In this document: positions 24,311-35,800 of the stretch, one piece after another
Layout of the letters: every line of letters begins with the position of its first letter
Position numbering within the stretch: the first letter of the stretch is position 1
Source: Juglans regia
Taxonomy: Eukaryota; Streptophyta; Magnoliopsida; Fagales; Juglandaceae
Length of the DNA stretch: 64,000 bases
Direction of reading: 5' to 3'
Assembly (NCBI RefSeq): GCF_001411555.2
Contig: NC_049907.1
Location: forward strand, 7,758,243-7,822,242
The notes under the pieces: model-generated
What the model saw: only the letters and a program-made list of their open reading frames with translations
The model's database searches: none
What the model was told of the DNA's origin: nothing
Position numbers and translations under genes: made by a program

Positions 24311-25101
24311 TTAGAGCATTCTAGCCACTGCCAAGTTTAAATCTGAATTTTAGCTTTTTTTGAGTTAAAATTCTTAAACTTTTAAATAAAAATAAAAAAT
24401 AATTCAATGTTTTCAAATCTTAAAACAAAAATTATATTAAAAACAGTCTGTTTAGGGATAGTCCCTATCCACGCACTCTTGGGCATTTCTTTCATTTTAC
24501 TATTTTTTTAATTACAATAATGACCCTGCATCCATCTTCCTTCAAGATAGCGAAATTTTCTCTGAAATGGACTTAAAAATTTCTTGGAATCCATCTACTT
24601 CAATCTCATGCTCCAATTCAACCACATATTCCCAGAAAATTCTTATCCTTCACCACTTTCTTCCAGAAACAAATAGCGCATAATGAGTTATACGCTAAAT
24701 TAAGCAAAAATAAATAAACAAAAGTGGCATAGGTATATTCAATTTTCCAGGCCAAAAGTTCAACAAAGTTTTATGATTTTATACACACTGCACATACAAG
24801 ATCTATGCAGTACCAGTAAACTGGAAGTAAACAATAAACAAATTGCACTCCATCTGACTAATTTCTTAGAATATGTGAGAAAACACAAATGAAACCTTGG
24901 TGTCTTACAATTTCTACTCAATTTGCTAAGAGAAAATTCCAATGACCCTTTTACCGGCTGATGTTAGTGTTTCTGATTGAAGAGGAAACGCCCTAAAAAA
25001 CCAACGGAAAGAGAAATTGTTAAAAACTCAACCATTGATCCAAAAGTCTTAGTTGGATACTAATTTGATTAAACATTTAACCCTCATGATCATAACATTC
25101 T

Positions 25102-25474
25102 TGTAAGGTGCTTGATAAAGAGAGCTAGATAATCAGCCACTTCGAGGGGGCTAAGTCCTCTAACACATAAATTCTGGAAAATACTCTGATTCCTTTTCAT
25201 TAATCATGAGAATATAAATAAACATTACAACTAACAACACCCGAACATACTCATTGAATTTAAGAAACTAACAACCCATTACTTGCAACACTTTTTCACA
25301 GTTTATTCCACTTATCCCAACGGACTCAGACCACTAACAATAACCCTAAAGACTTGGACTCATAACACTCTTACTTAGACAAATTCAAGCATAAAATAAA
25401 TAGACTAAGCCCACACAAGGCCTTACATCAGATAAGACCCAATAACCAGCCAAAAGGCCCACAGGACCATAACA
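25102..25474 (-). repeat. 3' LTR of the Ty3/gypsy element
   Basis: Read on the minus strand it begins TGTTATGG and ends CTTACA (TG...CA). It is 373 bp and about 90 % identical to the partner LTR at 28208-28575, including the shared block ATCAGCCACTTCGAGGGGGC. Confidence 0.85.
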
Positions 25475-25486
25475 ATCCCTCCCCCA

Positions 25487-25640
25487 TCAGAAGACCTTGC
25501 CCTTAAGGTCTAAAAAGTCTTTCAACAGCTTCTCGTACTCCACCCATGAATCTTCATCAACCCCTAGCCCTTTCCATTTGACCAGCAACTAGCTCACTGC
25601 CTTGCGTCCTTTCTTGCGCATTTTGCATTGTAAAATCTCT
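25487..25640 (-). pseudogene. Chromodomain remnant of the retroelement
   Basis: The minus strand encodes LVKWKGL, then DEDSWVEYE and a DFLDL-type end. This is the aromatic-cage/beta-strand pattern of the chromodomain at the C-terminus of chromovirus integrases. A stop codon lies just upstream of LLVKWKG, so the reading frame is broken. Chromodomains of this kind target integration to marked chromatin; here it is only a remnant. Confidence 0.65.
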
Positions 25641-25852
25641 TCAGGTTTTGTTTTGAAGGCTCTATCGTCCTCACATGGAGGAAGGGTACGGCTTAACACA
25701 TTTTTATGCCCTAGCTTCTTCTTCAAACAGGACACATGGAACCCACGTTGCTCTAGAGAACTAGGAGGAATATTCAATCAATAAGCCACACTACCAATCC
25801 GCTCCAAAACCTTGAAGGGTCTGAAAAATCTGGCTCAAAGTTTCAAATTTCG

Positions 25853-26164
25853 TCATTGAACAACCGATTGTTGCTTATATGGTTGAAGGTGCAGGTAAAC
25901 CATATCTCCTACTTCAAAACTTCTTTTAGTTCTCTTAAGATCTGCAAATCCCTTCATCCTCTCCTGTGCAATGTGCAGATTTTCTCGTAACCGTCGCAAT
26001 ATTAAATCTCGAGATCTGAGGGCTTCTTCCATGGACTGCACAGACGATGTACCCGAAGTATAAGCCAACAAGGGCGGTGGTGAGTACCCGTAAACCACTT
26101 CAAATGGTGTGAGTTTTGTTGAGGCGTGCTTATTCGTATTATACCACCATTCTGCCATAGGCAA
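25853..26164 (-). pseudogene. Integrase C-terminal region of the retroelement (fragment)
   Basis: The minus-strand reading contains EWWYNTNKHAS, TPFEVVYGYSPP and, near the end, FEVGDMVYLHLQPY. These are the conserved blocks after the catalytic core of Ty3/gypsy integrases, including the GPY/F-region lead-in. It is separated from the catalytic core by in-frame stops around 26165-26175 and 26318-26320. Confidence 0.75.
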
Positions 26165-26320
26165 TCACTTAGACCACTTCCTTGATTTGTCTCCTAAAAA
26201 ATACCTCAAGTAATGTTCCACACATTTGTTTACTACCTCAGTTTGGCCATATGTTTGGGGATGGTAGGTTGAGCTAAATTTAAGCTTAGTTCCTTGTAAC
26301 TTGAATAATTCCCTCCAAAA

Positions 26321-26707
26321 TTAACTTGTAATGGTAGGGTCTCTGTCACTTACAATCGAATTAGGCATCCCATGCAATTTAAAAACAGTGGCAATAAATA
26401 ACTGAGCTATTTTAAGAGTTGTATAATGGCGAGACACTGGAATGAAATGGGCATATTTACTAAAACGATCCACAATCACGAAAATCACATTGAACCCATG
26501 GGAAAGGGGCAATCCTTCAATGAAATCTAGGGAGATATCAGACCATACCTTTTCAGGAATAGGCAATGGCTGAAGTAAACATGCTGAGTGGGGAGTATCA
26601 ACTTTATTCTTTTGAAAAACTTTACACTCTTTAATAAAAAATTTAACATCTCTTTTCATACCCTTCCAATGAAAATTTACTTTAGCTTGATGTAAAGTTT
26701 TATGCAA
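26321..26707 (-). pseudogene. Integrase zinc-binding and catalytic-core fragment
   Basis: The HHCC zinc-binding region is recognisable (H..H near the start, FFIKECKVFQKNK). The second cysteine position reads F, so the zinc site is broken. The catalytic core follows: VWSDISLDFIEGLP carries the first Asp and VSDRDP the second. The frame stops (TAA at 26318-26320) right after the second Asp block. Sequence coding for the block with the third acidic residue lies just beyond the stop. Non-functional. Confidence 0.8.
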
Positions 26708-26779
26708 ACCTGAGTGCCCAACTTAAGGGTTGCTATGAACCAAATGTAGTAATTGATTTTTAAGAGCTTTTGATTGCCC

Positions 26780-27170
26780 AATAAATAATTTGTCCCTCTA
26801 AAACACTCTCACGCCCAAACATAGTAAATTCCATTCGTAATTTGTCAAAATCCCACAAGACAGGGCCTAATGTACTAAGCCATTGGATACCTAATACAAT
26901 ATCACAACCACCCAATGTCAAGATGTAAAAATCAGTGTGATAAGTATTACCTGCATAATAAATGGAATATTAGAGCACCTCCCGTCACTTAATAATGTGT
27001 CTCCGTTGGCCACCTTAACTTGAAGTCCCTCTGTTGGTCTTTATTGTAGGTGAGGTCGATGCTTAATAGATGGATCCATGAAGCAGTGAGTACTGCTAGT
27101 ATCTAAAAGAATCACCACTAGACAGCCACAGACCTTACCCAAAATGCGCATGGTTTTAGTCTTTAGAGCT
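26780..27170 (-). pseudogene. Retropepsin-like protease remnant
   Basis: The minus strand shows a VVILLDTSSTHCF-type active-site strand (D-T-S) near 27100-27125 and, downstream, a DIVLGIQWLSTLGPV block near 26880-26930. These two marks of the Ty3/gypsy aspartic protease appear with several stop codons between them. In an intact element reverse transcriptase would follow; here the integrase zinc-binding region follows within about 100 bp. Confidence 0.65.
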
Positions 27171-27851
27171 AGGAGACCCAGATAATGCAATGATTAAGAT
27201 ACCCGGTAGTTGCTTAGCCTTTTCAGTTTTTGTGGCACCAGAATTAGATGTATCTCCCAAATAGAGAGGTTCTGTGATGGGCTGGAGCTCCTTATCTTTG
27301 TTGGGCTTAGTGCATTCCATAAGAAAGAGGCGAGCGGATTTTTATTTATGACTCGACCCCCATTTTTCATCACAGTTATAACAGAGTCCATGTTCTCTTC
27401 TCTCCTTCATTTGTATTGGGGACAATCTTTGAACTGGAAGTATAATTTTCTCCGAGGTTGAAGGCAAAGTAACAATAGGCCAAGTATGAGCAGAACCGAA
27501 ACAGTTGGTTCAGCAAAATGCAGCAACATTTTTCTTCTACATCTTAGCCATACCGAAAGCCATGATGAGATTCGAGGGATTAAGCATACGTACCATAAAA
27601 TAGATATCCTCACATAACCCTCTCAAGAAGCAACTGACCCTTTGAGTTGGTTAGATAGGATCTCAAAATTCTGTTTTATAGGCCTCCACAGTTGTAGTCT
27701 GCCACAACCGAGTAATAGCCTCCATAGGATCATCAAACATAATAGGGCCAAACCATGTGAGGAGAGTTTTAGTGAACCCTTCCCAGCTAGTAATTCCACT
27801 AGATGATTCCAAATCCTATGGTAGGGGGTTGGTTTGATGGTATGTAAAAAA

Positions 27852-28184
27852 TTATTGTGCATGATAGATCCATCCATTAGGATCTTCTCCATTAAACTTA
27901 GGAGATTCCAGATGAATCGCCCTAGTTTGAATGCCTCCTTGCTCCTGAAACAGTGGGTTCCCATGTGAATTCGAGCCTAAAGTTGAATCATCCTTTGACT
28001 TCCCCTTTGCACAGACCAATGTCTCCATATTAGCCACAACAAGTTGCAGTTCTTGTGCTAATCCATCCATTGCTTGCTGCAATACTTGTTGATGCTGGTT
28101 TTGAGTCTCCTGGGTGGTACGTAATGATGCCACCGATTCAGCCAGTTGAAAAAAACGAGTATTGTGGCCCTGTCTGTCAGCCAT
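27852..28184 (-). pseudogene. gag N-terminal fragment of the retroelement
   Basis: A 110-codon minus-strand ORF starts 24 bp inside the element after the LTR/PBS. It has a glutamine-rich, predicted coiled-coil N-terminus and ends with the gag motif LESPKFNGEDPNGW (typical pattern 'PxFxGxDPxxW'). The frame then breaks. Continuing gag-like sequence in shifted frames reaches about 27650. Confidence 0.75.
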
Positions 28185-28207
28185 AGACTGCTGCTCTGGA
28201 TACCACT

Positions 28208-28575
28208 TGTAAGGTACTTGATAAAGAGAGCTAGATAATCAGCCACTTCGAGGGGGCGAAGCCCTCCAATACATAAATTCTAGAAAATATTATGATTCCT
28301 TTTTATTAATCATGAGAATATAAATAAACATTATAACTAACAACACCCGAAAATACTCACTAAATTTAAGCAACTAACAATCCACTACTCGCAACACTTC
28401 TTCACGATTTATTCCACTTATCCCAATAGACTCAGACCACTAACAATAACCCTAAAGACTCGGACTCATACCACTCTTAGACAAATTCAAACATAAAATA
28501 AATAGACTAAACCCACACAAGGCCTTATATTAGATAAGCCCCAATAACCAACCAAAAGGCTCATAGGCCATAACA
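28208..28575 (-). repeat. 5' LTR of the Ty3/gypsy element
   Basis: Partner of 25102-25474. It is 368 bp with TG...CA ends on the minus strand, and it lacks a 4-bp segment (TTAC) present in the other LTR. Confidence 0.85.
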
Positions 28576-29350
28576 GAAATGGGAAGAAGTGAAATTTGTG
28601 GATGATAAAATAGTTAAGGAGGAAGCTCTAGAGGTAGGGAGGAAGGGGATTTCTTAGGATAAAGGGGTTTCGAAGGGCAAAGGGGATTTGAAGGGAACAA
28701 AAGGGGAAGAATTATCTCAGCATTTTTCATCTAAGTGAAACGGCTCGACTCACTCTCTAGGCTATGTACGACGTGTGCGGGGAGTCTCCAAGTAGGGGAA
28801 TGCAAACAAAATTATTCATCGATAAATATTTAACTCAAATTATTTCATTGCTATTCATAAATCATTTTATTACTATTCATAAAATTATCAATTCATCTAA
28901 TTCCCTAATCATCCCTTTAAGTCTAAAAGTTTTCCATACCGTGATGTATTTTTTTTTTATAACTACGATTAATATGTGAGGTGAAACTCTATCTCCACCA
29001 TGAAAATTGACTCTAGGAAGCTTATCACATGGTTTATTGAGTTATTGTCCGAACTTGAAGACTTTAAATAGTAGAGAAATAACCATATAAAGTAGGTTCT
29101 ATATTATTTTTTATTCATTTTAATGTTGGGACAATAATAAATATTATAAAATCCACTTTAGATATATATTTTTCTCACATTTAAGACACTCAAATTGGAA
29201 TAATTGATGTTCAAACTTGTGAGAACCTTAATCCGTTTAGGGGGCAGAGTGTTAATTTTGCTTTTCAAAGCGGCTTGTTAGCAAACAAACACCCACATGG
29301 AACCCTTTTTTATTGAATAAAACAGAATTATGATCTAAAAATCACAAATG
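28576..29350. other. Intergenic DNA before the PHT4;4 promoter
   Basis: I see no gene. A G-rich 'GAAGGGGAT' cluster lies at about 28640-28710, followed by AT-rich sequence. Confidence 0.5.
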
Positions 29351-29358
29351 CGAGCTTG

Positions 29359-29369
29359 CCACGTGTCAA
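29359..29369 (+). promoter_or_regulatory. G-box (CCACGTGTC) upstream of PHT4;4
   Basis: TTGCCACGTGTCAAG contains the CACGTG-type core bound by bZIP and bHLH factors. A second copy sits at 29638-29647. Motif match only. Confidence 0.45.
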
Positions 29370-29637
29370 GATGCGAGTATTCCACGAATGATTTTAAACG
29401 CGTGGTTAGGAAATAAATACTAAAAAAATATTTATCAAACGCTAAGCTTTTATGCTGTCGTGATTGCAACGGCTAGGATTCCCCTCATTTTATTTTCCCG
29501 AAAGTACCCATTCCCTCACCCTCTATTTACAACTAATAACACGAGTCACGCGTCGGTAGAGGCGTCCCACATGGAGGGGCAATTTGGATCGTTTTGTCTT
29601 CATACAATTCGGGAAGCTATCAAAACGAGGATGATGT

Positions 29638-29647
29638 GCCACGTGTC
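29638..29647 (+). promoter_or_regulatory. Second G-box (CCACGTGTC), about 30 bp upstream of the PHT4;4 TATA box
   Basis: GTGCCACGTGTCAGTC repeats the 9-bp core at 29359-29369. It lies close to a TATA element and so is in a position where plant G-boxes commonly act. Confidence 0.5.
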
Positions 29648-29672
29648 AGTCTCTCGACCCTCCTTTTCCACG

Positions 29673-29680
29673 TATATAAT
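29673..29680 (+). promoter_or_regulatory. TATA box of PHT4;4
   Basis: CACGTATATAATGAG lies about 200 bp upstream of the ATG at 29880. This would give a start near 29705 and a leader of about 175 nt with a CT-rich stretch at 29743-29758. Confidence 0.5.
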
Positions 29681-29879
29681 GAGAACGAGATTTATTTCCC
29701 GCTTTTGAAAAAAAATATTAAAAGATTCCACAAAATTCGTATGAATCTCTCTCTCTGGTTTATCCACTCTGGTCTATCTCTGAGACTAGATTGAGCAGCG
29801 GAAGCTGAACGTCGTGTTCCGACATATGAGGCTTGCTCCCTGGCTGTGAAATGGTATCAAGAGCTTTTTCCTAAAAGAA

Positions 29880-32800
29880 ATGGCCATCGGCGGTTTAATT
29901 TCGAACCGGAATTTCGGTACGTTTATCGGCTCAGATACCGGTAGTTTGAACTTTTGCTGCTGTCTTCTTTTTGTTTTTTTCCTTTGGATGAAACAGTATT
30001 GAATTTATTTTTATTTTGGTTTCTTCTCCTTTTTTTTTTGCTTGGAGTGTGTATGCTTGTATAAATTTTAACTGGTCTGAGCGAGTTCTTTAGCTGCTGC
30101 ATTTTGTGAGAACTTATCGGAATTCGTGTTTAGAGGGCGTGAATCCATCGCATCCTTCCTGCCTTCTTTCCCTTCATAATGTTTTTGGAATTGATTTTGC
30201 CTGTGGAACATTGAATTGGATTTTGATCTGAATGGAAGAGAGCAGAGTAGGGTTGTATCAATATTCCTTCGTTGTGGAATTGAGCTAAAAACTAGTCTCC
30301 ATACGATTTTTGTGCTGATCTTCCTTGCTACTACGGCCTCGGTGTTGATAGCATCTTTTTTCCGTAGAATTTTATTTGCCACTGACTTTTCTCTGCCAAA
30401 TTTTATTTGTGAATTTAAAGAGCTTTTCAAGTTAGGCCTTTTTTTAGCTCCTTTTCTAACTGCGTGCAATCCCATCTCTTTTAAATTAATTGATAAAAGT
30501 AGATGAATTGCATATATGCACAGCGGCAGAGTGTGGAGATTTTCTTCGAGTGACGTCGGTCAATATTCTGCTGTAACTCTATAATCTTAGAATTTATTGC
30601 ATTACTTTCAATTATATGGTTTAGATTTTTTCATCTCTGGAGGTCCTTAATATTTTTCTTCGTTCATTATATTTTACTAGAACTTCTATACAAAGAGAAA
30701 TGCTAAACTAAAAACTTTGATACAGTGCTAACCATTAACAATTAATCATATCATTAGATGCTGCCAGACAACATTAATTTCACACCTTTTTTTATTTTTT
30801 ATTTTTACATTGAGGTGAATAGTTTAATGTGCAAAATATGCAACTTAATTTAGTAATTGATTTTAAATTTACTTCCTAGGTTTTTTAAGAAAAAAAATTG
30901 TTATATTTTATTGTTTACATTAAACACCACCTTTGAATTTCAGCCCCTTAGACTTTAGACTGTAAGCGATCTTTTGCTTAGAAGTTGTTCGTAATCAATC
31001 CCCTACCTATTTTCTGTCATAACAACTTTGAATCAAATCTCCTGAATTTATCAATCTTCCTTCAGTTTTGACAATTTGAACTATCCCATAATTATTTCAA
31101 ACATTCCAAGTCAACCCTGATGTATTTGTAATTTCAGTGGGGACAATTGCTGCCATTCACATGACTGTAGCTCTGCCCCTTGCAATGCAATTAAATCAGT
31201 TCTTCTAACAATAATATTTTTTTTTGTACATCTTTGTTTTGGGGACGGTGGCTGGGAGGATGTTTAGCTGGTTGATTGATTAAATGGATTTGAAGTTGAT
31301 CTGCTCTGAAAAATTATTGGTTCTTTCCTTACCAGAAGCTCTGTGGAATCCAACTCTAGTGTAGGCCCAAAACTCTCTGGCAAATCTTAAGAATACATTT
31401 GAAGCATGATTGTTTGTTTGATTGTTTTCATTGATATTGTCAGAAATTTGTTTTTAGTTGACTTTGTGCAAAACTAGCAACCTTCTATATTTTGATATTG
31501 CAAACTCATTGAATTAGACAAGTTGAGGAAATTTCCTGTTTAGATTCATGTGTAATAATTTCCTTAGACGTTTGTTCATTGAAAAATTTACCAGATCGTA
31601 CATGATATGTAATTTCTCTTCTTTATGATGTACTAGAGGCTCCAATGTTGGCAGGAAAATTTTGTCAAAGTGAACATGTAATTTCACGTCAGAGAGGAGG
31701 GCGTACAGGTGTTGCTCTTGCTATACCCCAACATGGACATGGGAATATGTTCTACCAACACTTGGGCAGTCTGCGTAAAAAAATTTCTGTATCTAGATGC
31801 TTGTATGGATCATTTCTTCATGCTCAGGCTCCCTCAGACAGGAAAATTCCAAAGTCAGGAACATTGCATGATGAAGGGAAGCATGCTTGTTCATTTCCCT
31901 TCCCAACAATTTGGGGCCTCAAAGATCAGCAAAGAATCTGTGGACAGTGTCGATGCTCTCTTTCTTCAGATTCTGCTTGGAGCAGTCCGATTCAACCAAG
32001 AGAGCGGAATACATTTAGTGGAGATTCTGAGCATGTTAAGAGATCAAAAGGGACCTGTGCCTATTTCAAGTCCGAGGAGAACGAAATAACAAATGCAAGT
32101 GAAGCTGTTTTAGCAGAAGGAAATGTGCAGAAAGTATCTCCTTGGTGGGAGCAGTTTCCCAAGCGTTGGGTGATTGTACTGCTTTGTTTTTCCGCATTTC
32201 TATTGTGCAACATGGACCGTGTGAGTATTTTTATGTCTTTCTGTTACATTTCGTCATATGCCACATCTGTATTCTCATGGATATTGGACTTCATATCAGT
32301 TTTCCCATGTTGCATATTTCTAGAACCTTTTAAGTATAAATTGTGGAAACCTAGACCGTTCTCGTCTTGGTGAACATGAGCATTGCAATATCTCCAAGTT
32401 GCCTACTAGCTGTAGCAACATGTTTGTCATATAGGTAATGCTTTTTATTGCTAGCTAATTTTAGTTTTCACTGTAGGTTAACATGAGCATTGCTATACTT
32501 CCAATGTCGAAGGAGTTTAATTGGAACAGTGCAACAGTCGGATTAATTCAGTCCTCCTTTTTCTGGGGCTACCTACTTACTCAGGTTTGACATAGTTTAC
32601 CTGGAGTACTTTGACATTATATGGTAATGTGGTCGACTGTTTATCTATCTCCTGATAAGTGCATCACCATGGAGGTAGTTTCTACATTAAAATTTATGGT
32701 TTTGATGGATGAGATTTAATCTATATGACTTGGCACTAGTACAACTTTTGGTCTACAAACTACATGTGTGTGTGTATTACCACTTCGGTGAGAAATTCTA

Positions 32801-35800
32801 TTTGCATTTTTTGAACATAACCATAATTGTTTTGTACTTTTCTGGCATACAGATTGTTGGAGGCATATGGGCAGATAAAATTGGTGGGAAGCTAGTATTG
32901 GCTTTTGGAGTGGTCTGGTGGTCTGTAGCTACAATTTTGACACCTATTGCAGCAAAAATCGGGCTTCCATTTTTGCTTATCATGCGTGCTTTTATGGGAA
33001 TTGGCGAGGTTGGTATATTCCCATACATGTCTCTGTTTCTGATATCATTGACTTGGCTACACGTGTTAGATTTTAAATCTTGTGGTCAATCATGCAACTT
33101 TCTTTCTGCTTTATGAATGTCTATCCCCGCTTTGCAAGTGATCTGTAGTATGAAAGACAGACATATGCATGTTATACTGCCAGAAGAGCAAATTAAGGAC
33201 ACATTAAAAACTTAAAAATAAAATTAATCATATAATGATGAAGTACGAAAAGTTAAAAACTCATATCTACAAGGGGGCATGTACATCCTTTTACAACTTT
33301 AGATCTGGTATACTGATTTTGCAGCTCAGAATATTGTACGTTTTCTAACTATTTTCAGTAATATATCGCAGGTTGAAGTTCTCCTTATAGTTATGTTGTA
33401 CATAAGCTTCTCTAGTAGAGAAAGTTTTTTTCCCTTAGTTCTTTTATTTGTATAGGTAAAGAATTATGTTCCTAAAAGTGATTGCTCTCTTCACAGGGTG
33501 TTGCTATGCCTGCAATGAATAATATGCTTTCTAAGTGGATTCCGGTTTCAGAGAGAAGCAGAGCACTTGCACTAGTATACAGTGGCATGTATCTTGGTTC
33601 TGTCGCAGGGTTGGCCGTCTCTCCTGTTCTTATCCACAACTTTGGGTGGCCATCAGTGTTTTACTCATTTGGCTCTCTTGGAAGTATCTGGTTTGCATTA
33701 TGGATAAGTAAAGTAAGATTTGTTTTCTTCAGCTTTTCTCCAATGGAAAACAAACATTGTCATCACCCCCTTGCTTCTTCCTCTTCCCCACAAAAAAATA
33801 AAGAAAATCCTGTTTTAGGTTGCAGGTGACATAATTGGTATTTTTTATTTGAATTTCAGAATTCATGCCATATAACAAAACTCTACCATTCTTTCTGATA
33901 ATTTTATTTTTTGAAATTTCTTCCCAGGCATATAGCTCACCCAAAGAAGACCCAGAACTTAGTGTGGAGGAAAAAAGGCTTATCTTGGGTGGCAGCGTAT
34001 CGAAGGAACCTGTTTCAGTCATTCCTTGGAAACTGATTTTATCAAAAGCACCCGTGTGGGCTCTTATAATCTCCCATTTCTGCCATAATTGGGGAACATT
34101 CATTTTATTGACATGGATGCCTACTTACTACAACCAGGTACTTTAACCATCGTTGCAATTCTGTGATCTATGTACATATCTGTCAATAATATCACAACTT
34201 GTCTATCTTCTATATGGATATATAAAGTTTGATGTGCAGAAATCTGAAAACAGATGTTCAATTGATTTCTTCACCTGTGACGAATTTCATCAGCATTGCT
34301 GTCTGCTACTATTAGTGTTTTGTTTCGAGACTGACTTCCTTCAAGTTGAAATCAGTTCTGTAGTCTTTGATTAATAATGGTTGCCTTGCATTGCTTTTGA
34401 TGCCATACCAAGCCATTTTAAACTAACAAGGCTACTTTCAAATGATATTCAAACTACCCTTTACCGTGACGTTGGATTGTTGCATTTGCATTACCAAAAT
34501 CTTACAAGCTCACAAGTTTCCATAAATAGTCAAAAAGTAATAGTCCAGTTCTTTATAAAGAGAAAAATGAAATTTAGAATCTAACTTGTCATCGCAAAGT
34601 TAGAAAGGACTGGGGTGACTTATTCTTCTTGGAAACTGCTTGTTGTGTACAATAAATCTTACTTCTGTTTGGCTCTTGTATCCTTTGAGGCTTGATGAAA
34701 CAGAGATGTTCAATAGCTTGTTAATTTTTTAAATATGAGTTGATGGATAACCATGAATTATGATTTCATCATATATGGGCCATGTTAACAGTATGATGCC
34801 TATACCAAAAAGCAAATTATTCATGTCTTTTCTAATCTTGGTTGTTTTTGCAGGTTTTGAATTTCAACCTTACCGAGTCTGGGCTATTGTGTGTCTTGCC
34901 ATGGTTGACTATGGCTGCTTTTGCTAATATAGGAGGATGGATTGCAGACACACTTGTGAGCAGAGGTCTTTCCATAACAGCAGTTCGTAAGGCAAGATTC
35001 AATATTTGTCTGAATTTGAAAATGTTAGTCGTGTAACATTGAGTGTAAAACCATATCAATATTCATAGATTGACAGTACACAGACACACACAAACACAGA
35101 ATCGTATGGTCGATTCTTATGGTGATTTCTTTTGAGCCTTGGTAGCCTGTACCTTGTACCACAATTATTATTTACTTACAACGGTCTTGTCCATATGGCT
35201 AGTGTCCAGATGGTATTACTAAGCAACCATTCCGGCATAACCTTCTAGTCACAGTCCTAATATCAATTAAACTGCAAGTTCTCCGAAAGATGATCTTTAC
35301 TGATAGATGGGTGAACTTCTAGATATAGTACTTGATACCAAATATGCCAGCATGCATTTACAGGTAACTGTGGAATAGTGTTTCAAATGTACTAGTTGCA
35401 GTCTTTTCAAGATGAAATGGATGACCCTTTTGATCAATTATTATAACGTTTATTGGGCAGTATAGATATAATCAATGCTTCTCTTATTTCACTTGCTGGA
35501 ATATAATCCTGCTTCAATCCTTTTGATTTTTGCAGATCATGCAATCAATTGGGTTTTTGGGCCCAGCCTTCTTTCTTACGCAGCTGAGCCATGTTAGGAC
35601 ACCTGCGATGGCTGTGCTATGCATGGCGTGCAGTCAGGTTTGAGCTAGTTTAAAATCATTATTATCCTAGCTCAGGGTGGAGCCAGGATTTTCAATTAGT
35701 GGGTGCAATTCATTCTCGATAAAGTATACCAAGTTCAAATTCATCATTTGTCAACAATTTATGTCAATGCCATCATCTATTCACTAATAAGGACCTTAAA

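Larger units (their letters stand above)
25102..28575 (-). mobile_element. Degenerate Ty3/gypsy chromovirus LTR retrotransposon, internally deleted
   Basis: Two direct LTRs (25102-25474 and 28208-28575) bound a 2.73-kb interior read on the minus strand. Inside the 5' LTR (higher coordinates) a primer-binding site resembling initiator tRNA-Met (TGGTATCCAGAGC, one extra base) directly follows the LTR at about 28195-28206. A purine-rich tract (GATGGGGGAGGGAT) precedes the 3' LTR at about 25475-25488. Domain order on the minus strand is gag, aspartic protease, integrase, chromodomain. The reverse transcriptase and RNase H regions are absent. The LTRs differ at about 34 positions plus two small gaps in ~370 bp (counted by eye), so the insertion is old. 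No convincing 5-bp target-site duplication was found (ATTCT versus GAAAT). Confidence 0.85.

Noticed and set aside
27194..27964. Several further ORFs of 65-113 codons on both strands inside the Ty3/gypsy element
   Set aside because: Off-frame readings of decayed gag and protease sequence, not separate genes.
30068..30506. Opposing ORFs of 135 (minus) and 96 (plus) codons
   Set aside because: They lie in intron 1 of PHT4;4, overlap each other, and have no domain.
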